Positions 34,886-45,704 of a stretch of 64,000 bases of DNA are shown here, one piece after another. How positions within the stretch are numbered: position 1 is the stretch's first letter; every line of letters starts with the position of its first letter. The notes below the pieces were generated by a model. The model had not been told where the DNA came from and searched no databases. It worked only from the letters and a program-made list of their open reading frames with translations. This DNA is from Wurfbainia villosa. Its lineage: Eukaryota; Streptophyta; Magnoliopsida; Zingiberales; Zingiberaceae. The position numbers and the translations under genes were made by a program. The DNA is taken from assembly GCA_025175895.1 (NCBI GenBank), contig CM046005.1:54976325-55040324 (forward strand), given 5' to 3'.

Positions 34886-35901
34886 TTTTTCCGGATTTTG
34901 AAGCGGTCCGAGGTGATGTCTATATAAGGATGGCTCTGCCCAAACCCTAGGATAGAGGCACGACGGCTAGGATGGCACACCAAAGCCCTAAAAAGCTTTG
35001 GGAACTCACAACGGAGAGGAGGAACATCGCCGAAGGTCCACGCTTTGCATTTCAACGTTGGAGAGAAGACCACGAAAGCATTGTAATCCCTTGTTCCTGC
35101 ATTTTATTTCTGATGTATTCGAACATATACATGCTTTGTTATTCCTCCTTTATATACATGGAGTAGTTCCTTCGATTCTAGGATTAGGGAGAAGCTTGTG
35201 TGCACATTACATGTTGGTTCATGTTAAATTCTACTTTGAGTTTAATTTGGCAATTCGAAGGTTTTTAAACTATATTTATGCATGTTTGGTTTTCTACCTA
35301 CTGTGCTTAGGTGATACGAGGGGTGATCGCCCTCGTATCTAAGATTTAGGAGATTTTATACAAGGAACCTATGAGTAAACCTGATCTCTTGTAACCGTGG
35401 GTAGAAGGATGCGATGGAACCAGAAATGGTTCATCGTAGGGATTGATTCGGCATCCTCGTACCATCTATCCTGTCCTTTTAAGGCAGAGATATCTCCTGG
35501 CAGATGCGGTGGCTCATCGGGAGAGTGTATGATGTCCCTTCCACAAAACCATAGCTAAATGTATAGACAACGCTAGTTGATAGCATTATTTTGCGACACA
35601 CAAGCGAAACCGAAGTCCTAGAATCACCTTTGAAGACCCCGGCATGCTCCCTTCTTCCTCCGTGTGACAACGTATAGGGTATAGTCCACCGACAACCCTC
35701 ATAAATCAAAATCCCTTAGAGTTTTCTTCCGAACAATTTCAACCACTGAACATATCGATATTCGAATCCCAGTCCCTGTGGGATCGATAATCTTTTATTA
35801 CTTGATGACATCCGTGCACTTACGGGTGTTGAGCATGAGCGTGCACTTCGAGTCCTCGACGGCCTCCGTCGCGAGATTTGAGGTCGTGTTCGTGTGCATC
35901 G
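34886..35901 (+). repeat. Partial Athila-like LTR (outer-subfamily promoter)
   Basis: It begins inside U3 and ends at GTGTGCATCG (usual CA mutated to CG). The TATATAAGG box (34921-34929) and TGGCTCTGCCC downstream are of the outer-LTR type, unlike its plus-strand neighbours. A primer site follows at 35908. Confidence 0.85.
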
Positions 35902-36234
35902 AGTTTTTGGCACCGTTGTTGGGGATTGATTGATTCGATATCGAATCGAACAGTGGAAAATTTGATCGGACTTAGGATTAGATTTATTTACTTGCTTTAT
36001 TTTCTTTCTAGTTTGCTTTATTTACTTTAGTTTTATATTTTCCATATTTAGATTTAGTTTTTAATTTTATTTTTTTTTGCATCCTTGATTTTGTTAGCTA
36101 GATTTGCTTATTTCCTTTTTCTTGGTATTAGGTAAATACTCTGAACTTTTCTCCTTAACTAAATCTTTGGTTTCCCCCTCCAAGTCCTCTTTTTATATGA
36201 TCTATTAAGCATCTCTCATCAAAGAACGTTGAAA

Positions 36235-36695
36235 TGTTGACACAACCCGCTCGACCCTTGAAAGATTACATAGCGCCTAGACGAAAAGCCTAAAACTCCT
36301 GCATTGTTATTCCCCGAATTCAGGCCACAAGATGGGAAATAAACCCTGCATTAATTGCTCTTATTCAAGAAAAGCAGTTTGGAGGGGCTCAGATTGAGGA
36401 ACCCTATCTGCACCTTGAAGAATTTCTTGCATACTGTGGCACAGTGCAGTATGAAGAAGTCCCAACAAATGCCATTATGCTTATTATGTTTCCATTTTCA
36501 CTGAAAGGAGGGGATAAGCAATGGATACGTGCACTACCCACAGGAAGTATAATGACATGGGAACAAATGGAAGACACTTTCCTAAGTAAATTCTTCCCCC
36601 CTCCCCCCCCCCCTCCCCCCACAAAACAACATACCTTAGGGATAAAATCCTTTCACTTGAGCAAGGGTGAGAGGAGACTCTGATCGAGGCATGGA
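36235..36695 (+). pseudogene. Athila-like gag N-terminal fragment
   Basis: The plus frame encodes MLTQPARPLKDYIAPRRKA, a stop, then KQFGGAQIEEPYLHLEEFLA, MFPFSLKGGDKQWIRALPTG and WEQMEDTFLSKFFPP, the conserved Athila gag capsid region. A run of mostly C (about 36596-36620) replaces the usual codons after FFPP and shifts the frame. The fragment ends where LTR-derived sequence begins (about 36700). This shows that a fuller gag once belonged to a plus-strand unit. Confidence 0.85.
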
Positions 36696-36699
36696 AGAG

Positions 36700-37060
36700 G
36701 CTACGTCCAAACCCTAGGGGAGAGGCACGATGATTAGGATAGCACACTGAAGCCCTAACCTCGAACTACTGCTAAACCTTGAGTCACCTATGGATTCCAA
36801 AGTACTAGACTACTAAGATGAATCATAACTAGGTACGTACTAGATTCTCCCTTTCAGAATGTTTAACATGTGTAGGTGTAAAAATAAAAGCTTCCTATCA
36901 ACTCCACTATCAACTTGGCTCAGTGGTATAGGGTGAGTATTCCCGCCTGTCACGCAAGTGATGTGAGCAAAACATATAGGGTTTTAGGAGAAGTTTTCGC
37001 TCACATCTCATTATGTTTTAGTAGAAAAACATATAGCCGTAGGAAAATACACAGCCAGGC
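36700..37060. other. Mosaic of Athila-like pieces in mixed orientation
   Basis: In order: an LTR piece in plus sense (about 36705-36760), a 3'-untranslated piece in minus sense (about 36770-36890), a spacer-like piece (36900-36920), a tRNA-Asp-like piece (36921-36955), the first ~65 bp of a plus-sense LTR (from 36959), and minus-sense ACACGG sequence. Such patchwork suggests template switching or repeated deletion and repair. Confidence 0.7.
36921..36955 (+). other. tRNA-Asp(GTC)-like fragment
   Basis: GTGAGTATTCCCGCCTGTCA and the next few bases (CGC) match, from memory, the D-arm-to-anticodon region of plant tRNA-Asp. The CCCGC stem, GTC anticodon (36949-36951) and the start of the return stem are present. 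The acceptor stem and T-arm are absent, so it is not a functional tRNA. It abuts AAG plus the LTR start TGATGTGAGC. The same tRNA is the presumed primer of this family. Confidence 0.7.
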
Positions 37061-37315
37061 CGTGTGTCCCCATTTTTCTCCCCGTTTTGCATTTTGGTCC
37101 GAATTTCCTTATACACTTCGCCGTGTTGGCTAACATGGATTTTATTTTTGCCTAGCAAAGTTCTTTTTGTAGTCCCAACTCTAAATGGGATGGAAATCAA
37201 AACTAAAATTAAATAAATGCATGCAATACAATCAAAGGGAAATCTAAAACTAAACTTGGGTTGCCTCCCAAGAAGCGCTTTGTTTAAGGTCGTTTAGCTC
37301 GACCACACTCCACTA
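37061..37315 (-). other. Athila-like post-protease spacer
   Basis: Minus-strand colinear with 4140-4430, including GCTTCTTGGGAGGCAACCCA. It follows the polyprotein stop at 37316-37318. No RT or integrase sequence lies between protease and this spacer. Confidence 0.75.
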
Positions 37316-39293
37316 TCAACTTGGCTCTGGAGGTTCAGTGAACCTCCATTCATCTGTCTCGAAAGCTTCATCGGGTGGTTCTGGCTTCATTCTGCTAAAC
37401 GTGAAGCCGTCGAGGTAGGTGGCTCTGTGCTCCGAAAGGCTGAAGAGGATGATCTCCCCATCTACCTCCAAGGAGATCTAGTGTGCCTTCACGTCTATGC
37501 ACGCCCCTGTAGTTGCTAGAAAAGGCCTTCCCAGAATGATTGAATTCTGGGGATTTGGTCCTGTGTCTAGTATGATGAAGTCCATGGGTATCATGAAATC
37601 CTCAATCACCACAGTCACGTGTGCCAGCAAGCCGACGGGTTCCTTGAATGAGTCATCCCCCATACGAATACCAAGATTCGCTGGTTGGAGCCCATTCAGT
37701 CCCATCTTCAGATAGAATGCATAGGGCATCATACTGACTGATGATCCCAAGTCGCATAGAGCTTCATCGAAGCTCTCCCCATAAATTGACCAGGGGATAA
37801 CAAATTCACCAGGGTCCTCAAGCTGTAGTGGAGTCTTATCTTCAATTTCAGCTTGGTCAGGTAGGGTGGTAATCATGGTTGCACACCCCTTGGCGAATTT
37901 TCTACTCTGCCCCACTCCTTCCTCTTTAGCTTGACTCATTGGAGAGCTCTTCACAGGTTGCGACACGGTTTGGGCTATCTGGGCCACTTGCGTCTCCAAC
38001 ATCCTAGTGTGACTTGCAAAGCCATCAATGGTGCCCTTCAAGTCTCTGAGTGATTCTTCAGACTTCTGATGTTGGCGACGAAATTCCTCATTGGCCTTAG
38101 TTTGGGTAGCAATGAAATCCTCCATCATCAGTTCCAGTCTGGACTTTTGTGGTCGCTGCCCATTGCCCTGCTGCTGCCCATACCCCCCCCCCCTGATGGT
38201 TGTGAATTTTTTGAGTTATTCTTATAGGAGAAATTCGGGTGATTCCTCCATCTGGGATTCTAGGTGTTGGAGTATGGGTTGTTGGGCCTTTGGTCGTAGT
38301 CCCTAACCGCGTCAATATGCTCAATCTGCTCCTCTGAGGTTCCCTACCCTCCAAAGTGGTCCTCTCGATACGTTGTCGCTCCCTCTCCAAAGTTAATGGT
38401 CGCACATGTAGATGAAGGATTCAAAGATTCAAACCGTCTGCTGAGCGCGTCCATCCTTGCTACCAGGTGGTCCATGGAGTTGACAGTGTATCGTCCCGTT
38501 GCAGGCATAGGTTAACCACATTCGGAAGCCCATTGATGGTGGTTCTGGGCCACCACTTCTATCATCTTCTCTACTTCCTCTATGGTCTTGTTCATCAGTG
38601 CTCCTCCTGCAGCAGAATCCAGGGACATCTTCGTGGCGTATGTGATCCCATTGTAGAAGATGTGGATCACCAGCCACCTCTCCAGTCCGTGGTGGGGGCA
38701 TTGGTAGCGTAGCCCCTTGTATCGATCCCAAGGTTCGAATAAGGACTCTCCCTCCTTCTGGCAGAAGCTCGTGATGAGATGGCGCATGTGAGCAGTCTTG
38801 CTTGGTGGGAAGTATTTGTTCAGAAATTATTGCTCGCATTGCTCCCATGTAGTGATGCTACCCGAAGGTAGGGAGTGAAGCCATGCCTTAGCCTTATCCT
38901 GCAATGAGAATGGGAATAGGCTCAGGCGGATCACGTCAGTAGAGATTCCGTTCATTTTCATTGTCGAGCAGATTTCAAGAAATGCCTCAAGGTGCCGGTT
39001 CGGGTCTTCAGTTGTAGCTCCCCCGAATTGACTCTACTGGACCAGATGTATAAGTGTCGATTTCAGCTCAAAGTTATTTGTGGAAATAGATGGCCCAACT
39101 ATACTCGGCCTAAATCCTCAAGCGCTAGGGCTGCATAGTCCCGCAGAGGTCGGCTACCAATGTTTACTTCGGATGCGGCTTGATCCTCCATCCTTCGCTG
39201 CTCTACTTTTCGGTGATGAAAGGTTCGCTCAATTTCTAAGTCGATCGGAATCAGGCCTTCCGATCCTAAGCGTCTAAGCATACGATGAACCAA
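37316..39293 (-). pseudogene. Athila-like gag-protease polyprotein ending before RT
   Basis: Minus-strand frames give, in order: an N-terminal basic segment (39099-39293); a gag capsid region with CPHHGLERWLVIHIFYNGIT and AAGGALMNKTIEEVEKMIE (38512-38790); a YNP-rich link broken at a run of nine C (about 38187-38195); RLELMMEDFIATQTKANEEF and a coiled stretch; and a retropepsin with LCDLGSSVSMMPYAFYLKMG and SIILGRPFLATTGACID (37478-37760). A TAG near 37478 precedes the conserved tail, and the native stop is 37316-37318. The protein ends directly after protease, so this family is not self-sufficient. Multiple frameshifts in gag. Confidence 0.85.
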
Positions 39294-39568
39294 GCCACAA
39301 AAATTTTGAGTGCTACCTAATCCTAAGAGGCAGAAAATAAAATAATCTAGCTAATAAAACCTAAGATGAAATAAGGAAATGGAAAACTACTGCTAAAATT
39401 AAAAATTAAAAACTAAATCTAAATATAGAAAATATAAAACTAAAGTAAATAAAGCAAACTAGAAAGAAAATAAAGCAAGTAAATAAATCTAATCCTAAGT
39501 CCGATCCAATTTTCCACTGTTCGGTTAGATATCAAATTGATCAGTCCCTGACAATGGCGCCAAAAACT
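39294..39568 (-). other. Athila-like leader and primer-binding site
   Basis: TGGCGCCATTGTCAGGGA (minus, 39545-39562) is three mismatches from the tRNA-Asp complement. The leader is A/T-rich with AAATAAAGCAA repeats and no gene. Confidence 0.75.
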
Positions 39569-40941
39569 TGATGCACGCAAACGCGACCTCAAATCTCGTG
39601 ATGGAGGTCGTCGAGGATCCGAAGCGCGCGCTCATGCTCAACGCCCGCAAGTGCACAGATGTCGTCAAGGAATAAAAGATTATCGATCCCACAGAGACTG
39701 GGATTCGAATATCGATATGTTCAGTGGTTGAAATTGTTCGGAAGTAAACTCTAAGAGGTTTCGATTTGTGAGGGCTATCGGTGGACTATACTCTATACGG
39801 TGTCACGCGGAGGAAGAAGGGAGCATGCCAGGGTCTTCAAAGGTGATTCTAGGACTTCGATTTCGCTTGTGTTTCGCAAAACAATGCTATCAACTGGCGT
39901 TGTCTAGATGTTTAGTTATGGTTTTGTGGAAGGGACATCATACACTCTCCCAATGAGCCACTGCATCTATCGGGAGCTATCTCCACCTTAAAAGGACGGG
40001 ATAGATGGTGTGAGGATGCCGAATCAATCCCTACGATGAACCGTTTCTGGTTCCATCACATCCTTCTACCCACAGTTACAGGTGATCAGATTTACCCCTA
40101 GGTTCCTTGTATAAAATCTCCTAAATGTTAGATACGAGGGATGTCACCCCTCGTATCGCCTAAGCACAGCAGGTAGAAAACCAAACACGCATAGATATAG
40201 TTTAAACAACTTCCAATTGCCAAATTAAACTCAAAGACAGAATTTAACATGAACCAACATGTAATATGCACACAAGCTACTCCCTAATCCTAGAATCGAA
40301 GGAACTACTCCATGTATATAAAGGAGGAATCACAAAGCATGTACATGTTCGAATACATCAGTAATAAAACGCAGAAACAAGGTATTACAATGTTTTCGTG
40401 GTCTTCTCTGCGGCGTTTAAGTGCAAAGCATGGACCTCTGGCGGTGTTCCTCCTCCCCGTTGCGAGTTCCTGAAGCTTTTTAGGGCTTCAATGTGCCATC
40501 CTAGCCATCGTGCCCCCCCCATTAGGGTTTGGGCGGAGCCATCCTTATATAGACATCACCTTGGACCGCTGCAAAATTCGAAAAAAGCCCTAGTCACACA
40601 AATCTGGTGGGTCACCACATGGTCATGTGTTTCCACATGGCTAGGTCGTGTGCGGCCCTAGGGTGGTTGATCTCACCCATTGGACACGGTCGTGTGTAGC
40701 CACACACCCTGGCCGTGTCCCACTCTGCATCTAGCTGCAAAATGTCCTTCTTTTGCTCCGAAAGTGCGCCTTTTTCACCCAAAATGCTAACCTACACACA
40801 AAAGTACAAAGATCAGACCTCCGAACCAGAAAATAAGAAATGCGTACAAAATAGAGTGACATATGCATGAAAACTAACATAAAACATAATGAGATGTGAG
40901 CGAAAACTACTCCTAAATCCCTATATATTTTGCTCACATCA
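39569..40941 (-). repeat. Athila-like 5' LTR (outer subfamily, 1373 bp)
   Basis: Partner of 86-1459. TGATGCACGC...GCTCACATCA on the plus strand, followed by GATAC. The TATA element reads TATATAAGG on the minus strand near 40544-40552, with ACACGGTCGTGTG and CCTGGCCGTGT palindromes upstream (40610-40720). Confidence 0.93.
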
Positions 40942-41174
40942 GATACCTCATCGTAGTGGAAGGGTTGTTAGACAACCTGATAGATTTATGTTCTTGGGAG
41001 AATCTTCTGATTTGGTCCCTGGTGAACATGAACATGATCCCTGGACATATGACGGGGCAATCCAAGATAAAGATGCGGTATCTTGGCAACGAGCGATGAA
41101 TTCTGAGATAGAATCTATGGATTCAAATCAGGTCTGGGAGCTAGTAGAACCACCCAATGGTGTAAAAGCCATTG
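40942..41174 (+). pseudogene. copia-1 pol, linker to RT N-terminus
   Basis: Open plus frame PHRSGRVVRQPDRFMFLGES to WELVEPPNGVKAIGC, the counterpart of 7960-8209 in copia-2. It continues the frame of 1-85 and resumes at 42549 after a solo LTR. Confidence 0.9.
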
Positions 41175-41179
41175 GATGC

Positions 41180-42548
41180 TGATGCACATGAACGCGACCT
41201 CAAATCTCACGATGGAGATCATCGAGGACTCAAAGCGCACGCTCGCGCTCAATACCCGCAAGTCCACGGATGTCGTCAAGTAATAAAGATTATCGATCCC
41301 ACAGGGACTGGGATTTGAATACCAATATACTCAGTGGTTGTAATTGTTCGACGTGACTCTAAGAGGTTTTGGTTGGTGAGAGCTATCAGTGGACTCTACT
41401 CTATACGATGTCACACGGAGGAGGAAAAGAGTGTGCCGAGGTCTTCAAAGGTGATTCTAGGACTTCGGTTTCGCTTGTGTATCACAGAACAATGTTGGCA
41501 ATTGGCATGGTCTAGACGTTTAGCTATGGTTTGGTGGAAGAGACATCATACACTCTCCCGCAGAGCCGCCGCATCTACCGGGAGCTATCTCCACCTAAAA
41601 GGACGAGATAGAGGGTATGAGGATGCCAAATCAATCCCTATGGTGAACCATTTTCGATTCCACCGCACCCTTCTCCCCGCAGTTTTAGGAGATCAGGTTT
41701 ACCCCTAGGTTCCTTATATAAAATTCCCTAAATTTTAGATTGCGAGGGCTGTCACCCCTCGTATCACCTAAGCACAGTAGAAAGAAAGTCAAACACGCAT
41801 AGATATAGTAAAGAGCAACTACCAATTGTCAAATCAAACTCATAGGCAGAATTTAACATGAACCAACATTGTATGTGTACACAAGCTACTCCCTAATTCT
41901 ACAATCGAAAGTACTACTCCATGTATACGAAGGAAGAATCACAAAGCATGTCTAAGTTTGAATACATAAGAAATAAAATGCAGGAATAAAGATATACAAT
42001 GCTTTCGTGGTCTTCTCTCCGACGTTGAAGTGCAAGGCGTGGACCTCCGGCGGCATTCCTCCTCCCCGTTGCTAGTTACCGAAGCTTTTTAGGGCTTCTC
42101 CTTGCCATCCTAGCCATCGTGCCTCCCCCCTAGGGTTTGGGCGGAGCCATCCTTATATAGACATCGCCTCGGACCATTGCAAAATCCAGAAAAAGCCCTA
42201 GTCATGCAAATATATCAGGCCGCCACACGGCCGTGTGTTTTCACATGGCCAGGTCATGTGCGATCGTGGGGTGTTGATCTCACCCATTGGACACGACCGT
42301 GTGAATCCACACGCCCTGGCCGTGTCTCACTCTGCGTCTAGCTACGAAATGTCCTTATTTTGCGCCGAAAATGCATCTTTTTCATTTGAAAAGCTAACCT
42401 GCACACAAAAGGACAACGAGCAGACCTCCAAACCAGAAAATAGGAAATGCGTGCAAAAATAGAGTAACATATGCATGAAACTAGCACAAAATGTAATGAG
42501 ATGTGAGCGAAAACTACTCCTAAAACCCTATATATTTTGCTCACATCA
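41180..42548 (-). repeat. Solo Athila-like LTR with TSD GATGC
   Basis: A 1369-bp LTR, TGATGCACATG...GCTCACATCA, flanked by GATGC at 41175-41179 and 42549-42553. There is no internal sequence, so it is a recombination remnant of a second insertion into the same copia-1 pol gene. Outer-subfamily promoter type. Confidence 0.95.
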
Positions 42549-42553
42549 GATGC

Positions 42554-43964
42554 AAGTGGATCTACAAAAGAAAGAGAGGATCAGACAGGAAGGTAGAGAC
42601 CTTCAAAGCAAGGCTTGTTGCGAAAGGGTATACTCAGAAAGAGGGTATCAATTATGAGGATACCTTTTCACCGGTAGTCATGCTTAAGTCTATCCAGATT
42701 CTCTTATCTATTGCTGCTCATATAGATTATGAGGTTTGGCAGATGGATGTCAAGACAGCTTTCCTTAATGGAAGTCTTGAAGAAAACATCTATATGGAGC
42801 AACCAGAGGGATTCATTGCAAAGGGCAAAGAGCATCTTGTGTGTAAGCTTAATCAGTCCATTTATGGATTGAAGCAAGCTTCGAGATCTTGGAACATCCG
42901 CTTTGATGAGGTAATTCAGTCATATGGATTTATTCAAAGTCCGGATGAGTCTTGTGTATACAAGAGATGTGATAGAAACGTAGTGGTATTTCTTGTACAT
43001 TTTGCTCATTGGCAATAATGTCAAAGTGTTATCAGACATAAGGGTATGGTTGTCCAAACAATTTGATATGAAGGACTTGGGAGAAGTTGGACACATCCTT
43101 GGGATCAAGGTTATAAGGGATCGCAAGAAAAGGATGTTGTGCTTATCTCAAGCTTCATACATAAACACTATTTTAGCTCGTTTTAGCATGCAAAACTCCA
43201 AGAAAGGTTTTCTACCTTTTTGGCATGGAGTACCTTTATCTAAAGAGATGTGTCCTAGAACATCAAAGGAGATAGAGGAGATGAAGGCGGTTCCTTATGA
43301 TTCGACGATAGGAAGCCTCATGTATGCTATGTTATGTACGAGGTCGGATATATGCTTTGTCGTGGGCATAGTTAGAAGATATCAGAGTAATCCAGGATAG
43401 GGACATTGGACTGCAGTAAAGCATATATTGAAGTACCTAAGAAGGACTATGGATTATATGCTGGTATACCAAGCAGATCAATTACTCCCTGTGGGTTACA
43501 CAGATTTTGACTTCCAATCAGATAGGGATAACAGTAAATCTATCTCGGGTTTTGTGTTTACTTTGGGAGGTGGAGCCATTATATAGAGGAGTGTCTAGCA
43601 AAAATGCGTGGTGGACTCTACCATGGAAGCTGAGTATGTGACAGCCTCTGAGGCAGCCAAAGAAGTTGTATGGCTTAGGAACTTCTTGATGGACTTGAAT
43701 GTGATTCCTGGTTTGCCCAGAACTATCACAATTTATTGTGATAATTGTGGTGTAGTTGCAAACTCGAAGGAACCACGAGCCTATAAGGCAAGTAAACACA
43801 TAGAGCGTAAGTACCACCTGATACGAGAAATCGTAAAGCGAGGAGAAGTTGTCGCCAAGATTGCATCAGAGGATAACCTGGCAGATCCTTTCACTAAGGC
43901 CCTTCCAGTGAGAGCTTTTGATAGGCATGTAGAGGGAATGGGAATCAGATGTATGCCAGTTTAA
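42554..43964 (+). pseudogene. copia-1 reverse transcriptase and RNase H, catalytic box deleted
   Basis: Plus frames encode KWIYKRKRGS, QMDVKTAFLNGSLEENIYM, then the palm up to VVVFLV, where 14 bp present in copia-2 are missing at 42998/42999. This removes YVDD and shifts the frame. The RT/RNase H part continues in another frame (42993-43400; 43608-43964, DSTMEAEYVTASEAAKEVVW and CDNCGVVANSKEPR) to FDRHVEGMGIRC. Stops occur at about 43399, 43583 and 43598. Not functional. Confidence 0.9.
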
Positions 43965-43983
43965 TGGAAGCATAGTCTTTTAG

Positions 43984-43997
43984 TATAAGTGGGAGAT
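43984..43997 (+). promoter_or_regulatory. copia-1 polypurine tract
   Basis: TATAAGTGGGAGAT, adjacent to the 3' LTR; same as in copia-2. Confidence 0.75.
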
Positions 43998-45704
43998 TGT
44001 TGGGATGTATACTGAAAGCCTAGTATTTGTATGAACATCTTCATTTTGAAATAAGAATCACATGATCATTGTTTGCATTTTTACATATTGTTTGATACTT
44101 TACATTGTAGATAACATGGTGTGTGGTGTTGCACAGAAGATCATGTTATTAGTTTTGTAGAGTATAAGTAGAGGCTCACAACCAAGATAGTTTTGGACAA
44201 TCCATTGGCATGGTTATAGTGTGATTTGATATTGGTTTATCTTGAAAATAGAATTACACTAGTACACTTTGTGTGTATTGAGCAGGACCGATTTAGAGGT
44301 GATTCAATTTATACTGACTATATAATTGAATCAGACCTCAGATATCATGGTGTACATGCTCTTAACCCCGATATAATAATGGGCACATGTAATTAGTATT
44401 TATTTCTTTGATTTACCAATGGGCAAGATTTATGTATTAAATCGATAGGCCTAGTAAGTTGGAAAATAATATTATTTATATGGTGTGTCATTGATTATAG
44501 GAGGAAACCGTGTCCTATACACTAGGATGATGATGTCCCCTTGAGGAGCTCATAAAGTTCATCATGTAAATCCTGCAGGTGGACTTAGTCCAACATGATG
44601 ATAAGGATGAGTGGTACTACTCATGAAGTTAGATATTAATTAATTAAATTGTCAGTAATTTAATTAATTAATGGACATTCGATATCTTAAACACGGGGAG
44701 ATATTTTGTACAAATAATATATGGAGCCATATTTATTTATGGGGGTTGGTGAGATAGATCAATGATGATCCTCTAGTGGAATGGATCATCATTAATGGAT
44801 CGGGTTTTATGTGGTTCGGATCCATTGGGTGTCCAAGATCCAACTCCTCCTCATGGTCTCTATTGTTGCCTATTATAAATACCTCATGAAGCCTAGATCT
44901 ATATAAGAAAGGGAAGTGGCTTGGGTGAATTGAACAACAACCTAGGGTTTATTGTTGGCGTGGAAGAGGCTTGGGCGGCAAGCAAGGTTGGGTGGCAAGG
45001 GTTTGGTGGCTTTTCTCCTAGCACCGACAGCAACACAAGGGTGGCTAGGGTTTTGGTTTTTCCTTCCCTTCCCTTCACTTGGCCGGCGCCCCTTCACCCT
45101 CTCCCCTTGGTCGGCGGCATTCTCTCTCCCTCTCCTTTGGTCGGCGGCAACAAGAGATCTCTTGGCTAGCGCATCCTTCCCTCTCCTTAGGGCCAGCGGC
45201 AACCTTACTTAGTGTTTGGTGGTCGACATAAGCAAGGAGAAGAAGGGAGGGTTATCTTCCCTTGTTCGGAGCAAGGAAGGAAGGGAAGATACGAGATCTA
45301 GGAGGCTTCGACTCTTGGAAGATCGTCGCCTACACGACGTCCAAGAGGAGGATAGGAATATAATAGAAGATCAAGAGGTAAAACAAGAGGTATAATCTTG
45401 TTTTCTTTTGATTCTAGTTCTCTTGTATTTTGTATGTTATTGATTAACATGGACCCCGATGATAAAGACAAAAACCGGCGATCCGTTCATCATTTATTCC
45501 GCGGCTAATCGAGGAAAAGAGTTAAGTTGCTTGAACAACAAGTTTGTTCAAGCAACTACTCAAATCGAATAGCACGTTGATGGATTAGTTGCTTGGGTAA
45601 TCCATCTCCGTCCGGATTAGTTTTAGTTGATAAAATTTTAATCCGGGGACGTGTGAATGGATCGTCATGCACAAGCGACCGAAGCGGGAAGCAATTCCCT
45701 ACAA
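43998..45704 (+). repeat. copia-1 3' LTR
   Basis: It begins TGTTGGGATGTATACTGAAA and matches the copia-2 LTRs and 61217-63041. The right end is worn: the expected TCCCAACA is represented by TCCCTACAA at about 45697-45704, so the exact boundary and TSD are uncertain. ORFs inside are not genes. Confidence 0.82.

Larger units (their letters stand above)
86..40941 (-). mobile_element. 40.9-kb nested block bounded by an Athila-like gypsy LTR pair
   Basis: The outer LTRs (86-1459 and 39569-40941) have nearly equal length (1374 and 1373 bp), the same minus orientation and a matching GATAC TSD, so they are the two ends of one insertion into copia-1. The 5' LTR is on the right: a tRNA-Asp-type primer site lies inside it at 39545-39562, and a polypurine tract lies inside the left LTR. 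The interior has grown by further events. It holds a leftward tandem sharing LTR 13312-14792, a rightward array between about 25146 and 36960, copia-2 and SIRE-1. Family: Athila-like, judged from gag, protease and ORF-1 motifs and the primer site. No RT or integrase of this family is present. Confidence 0.85.

Noticed and set aside
36921..36955. A functional tRNA-Asp gene
   Set aside because: The acceptor stem, T-arm and 3' half are missing, and the sequence runs straight into an LTR.
44921..45212. ORFs on both strands inside 44921-45212
   Set aside because: They lie within the copia-1 LTR, in a GGCGGC/CTCTCC-rich section that repeats in other LTR copies; no coding motif.
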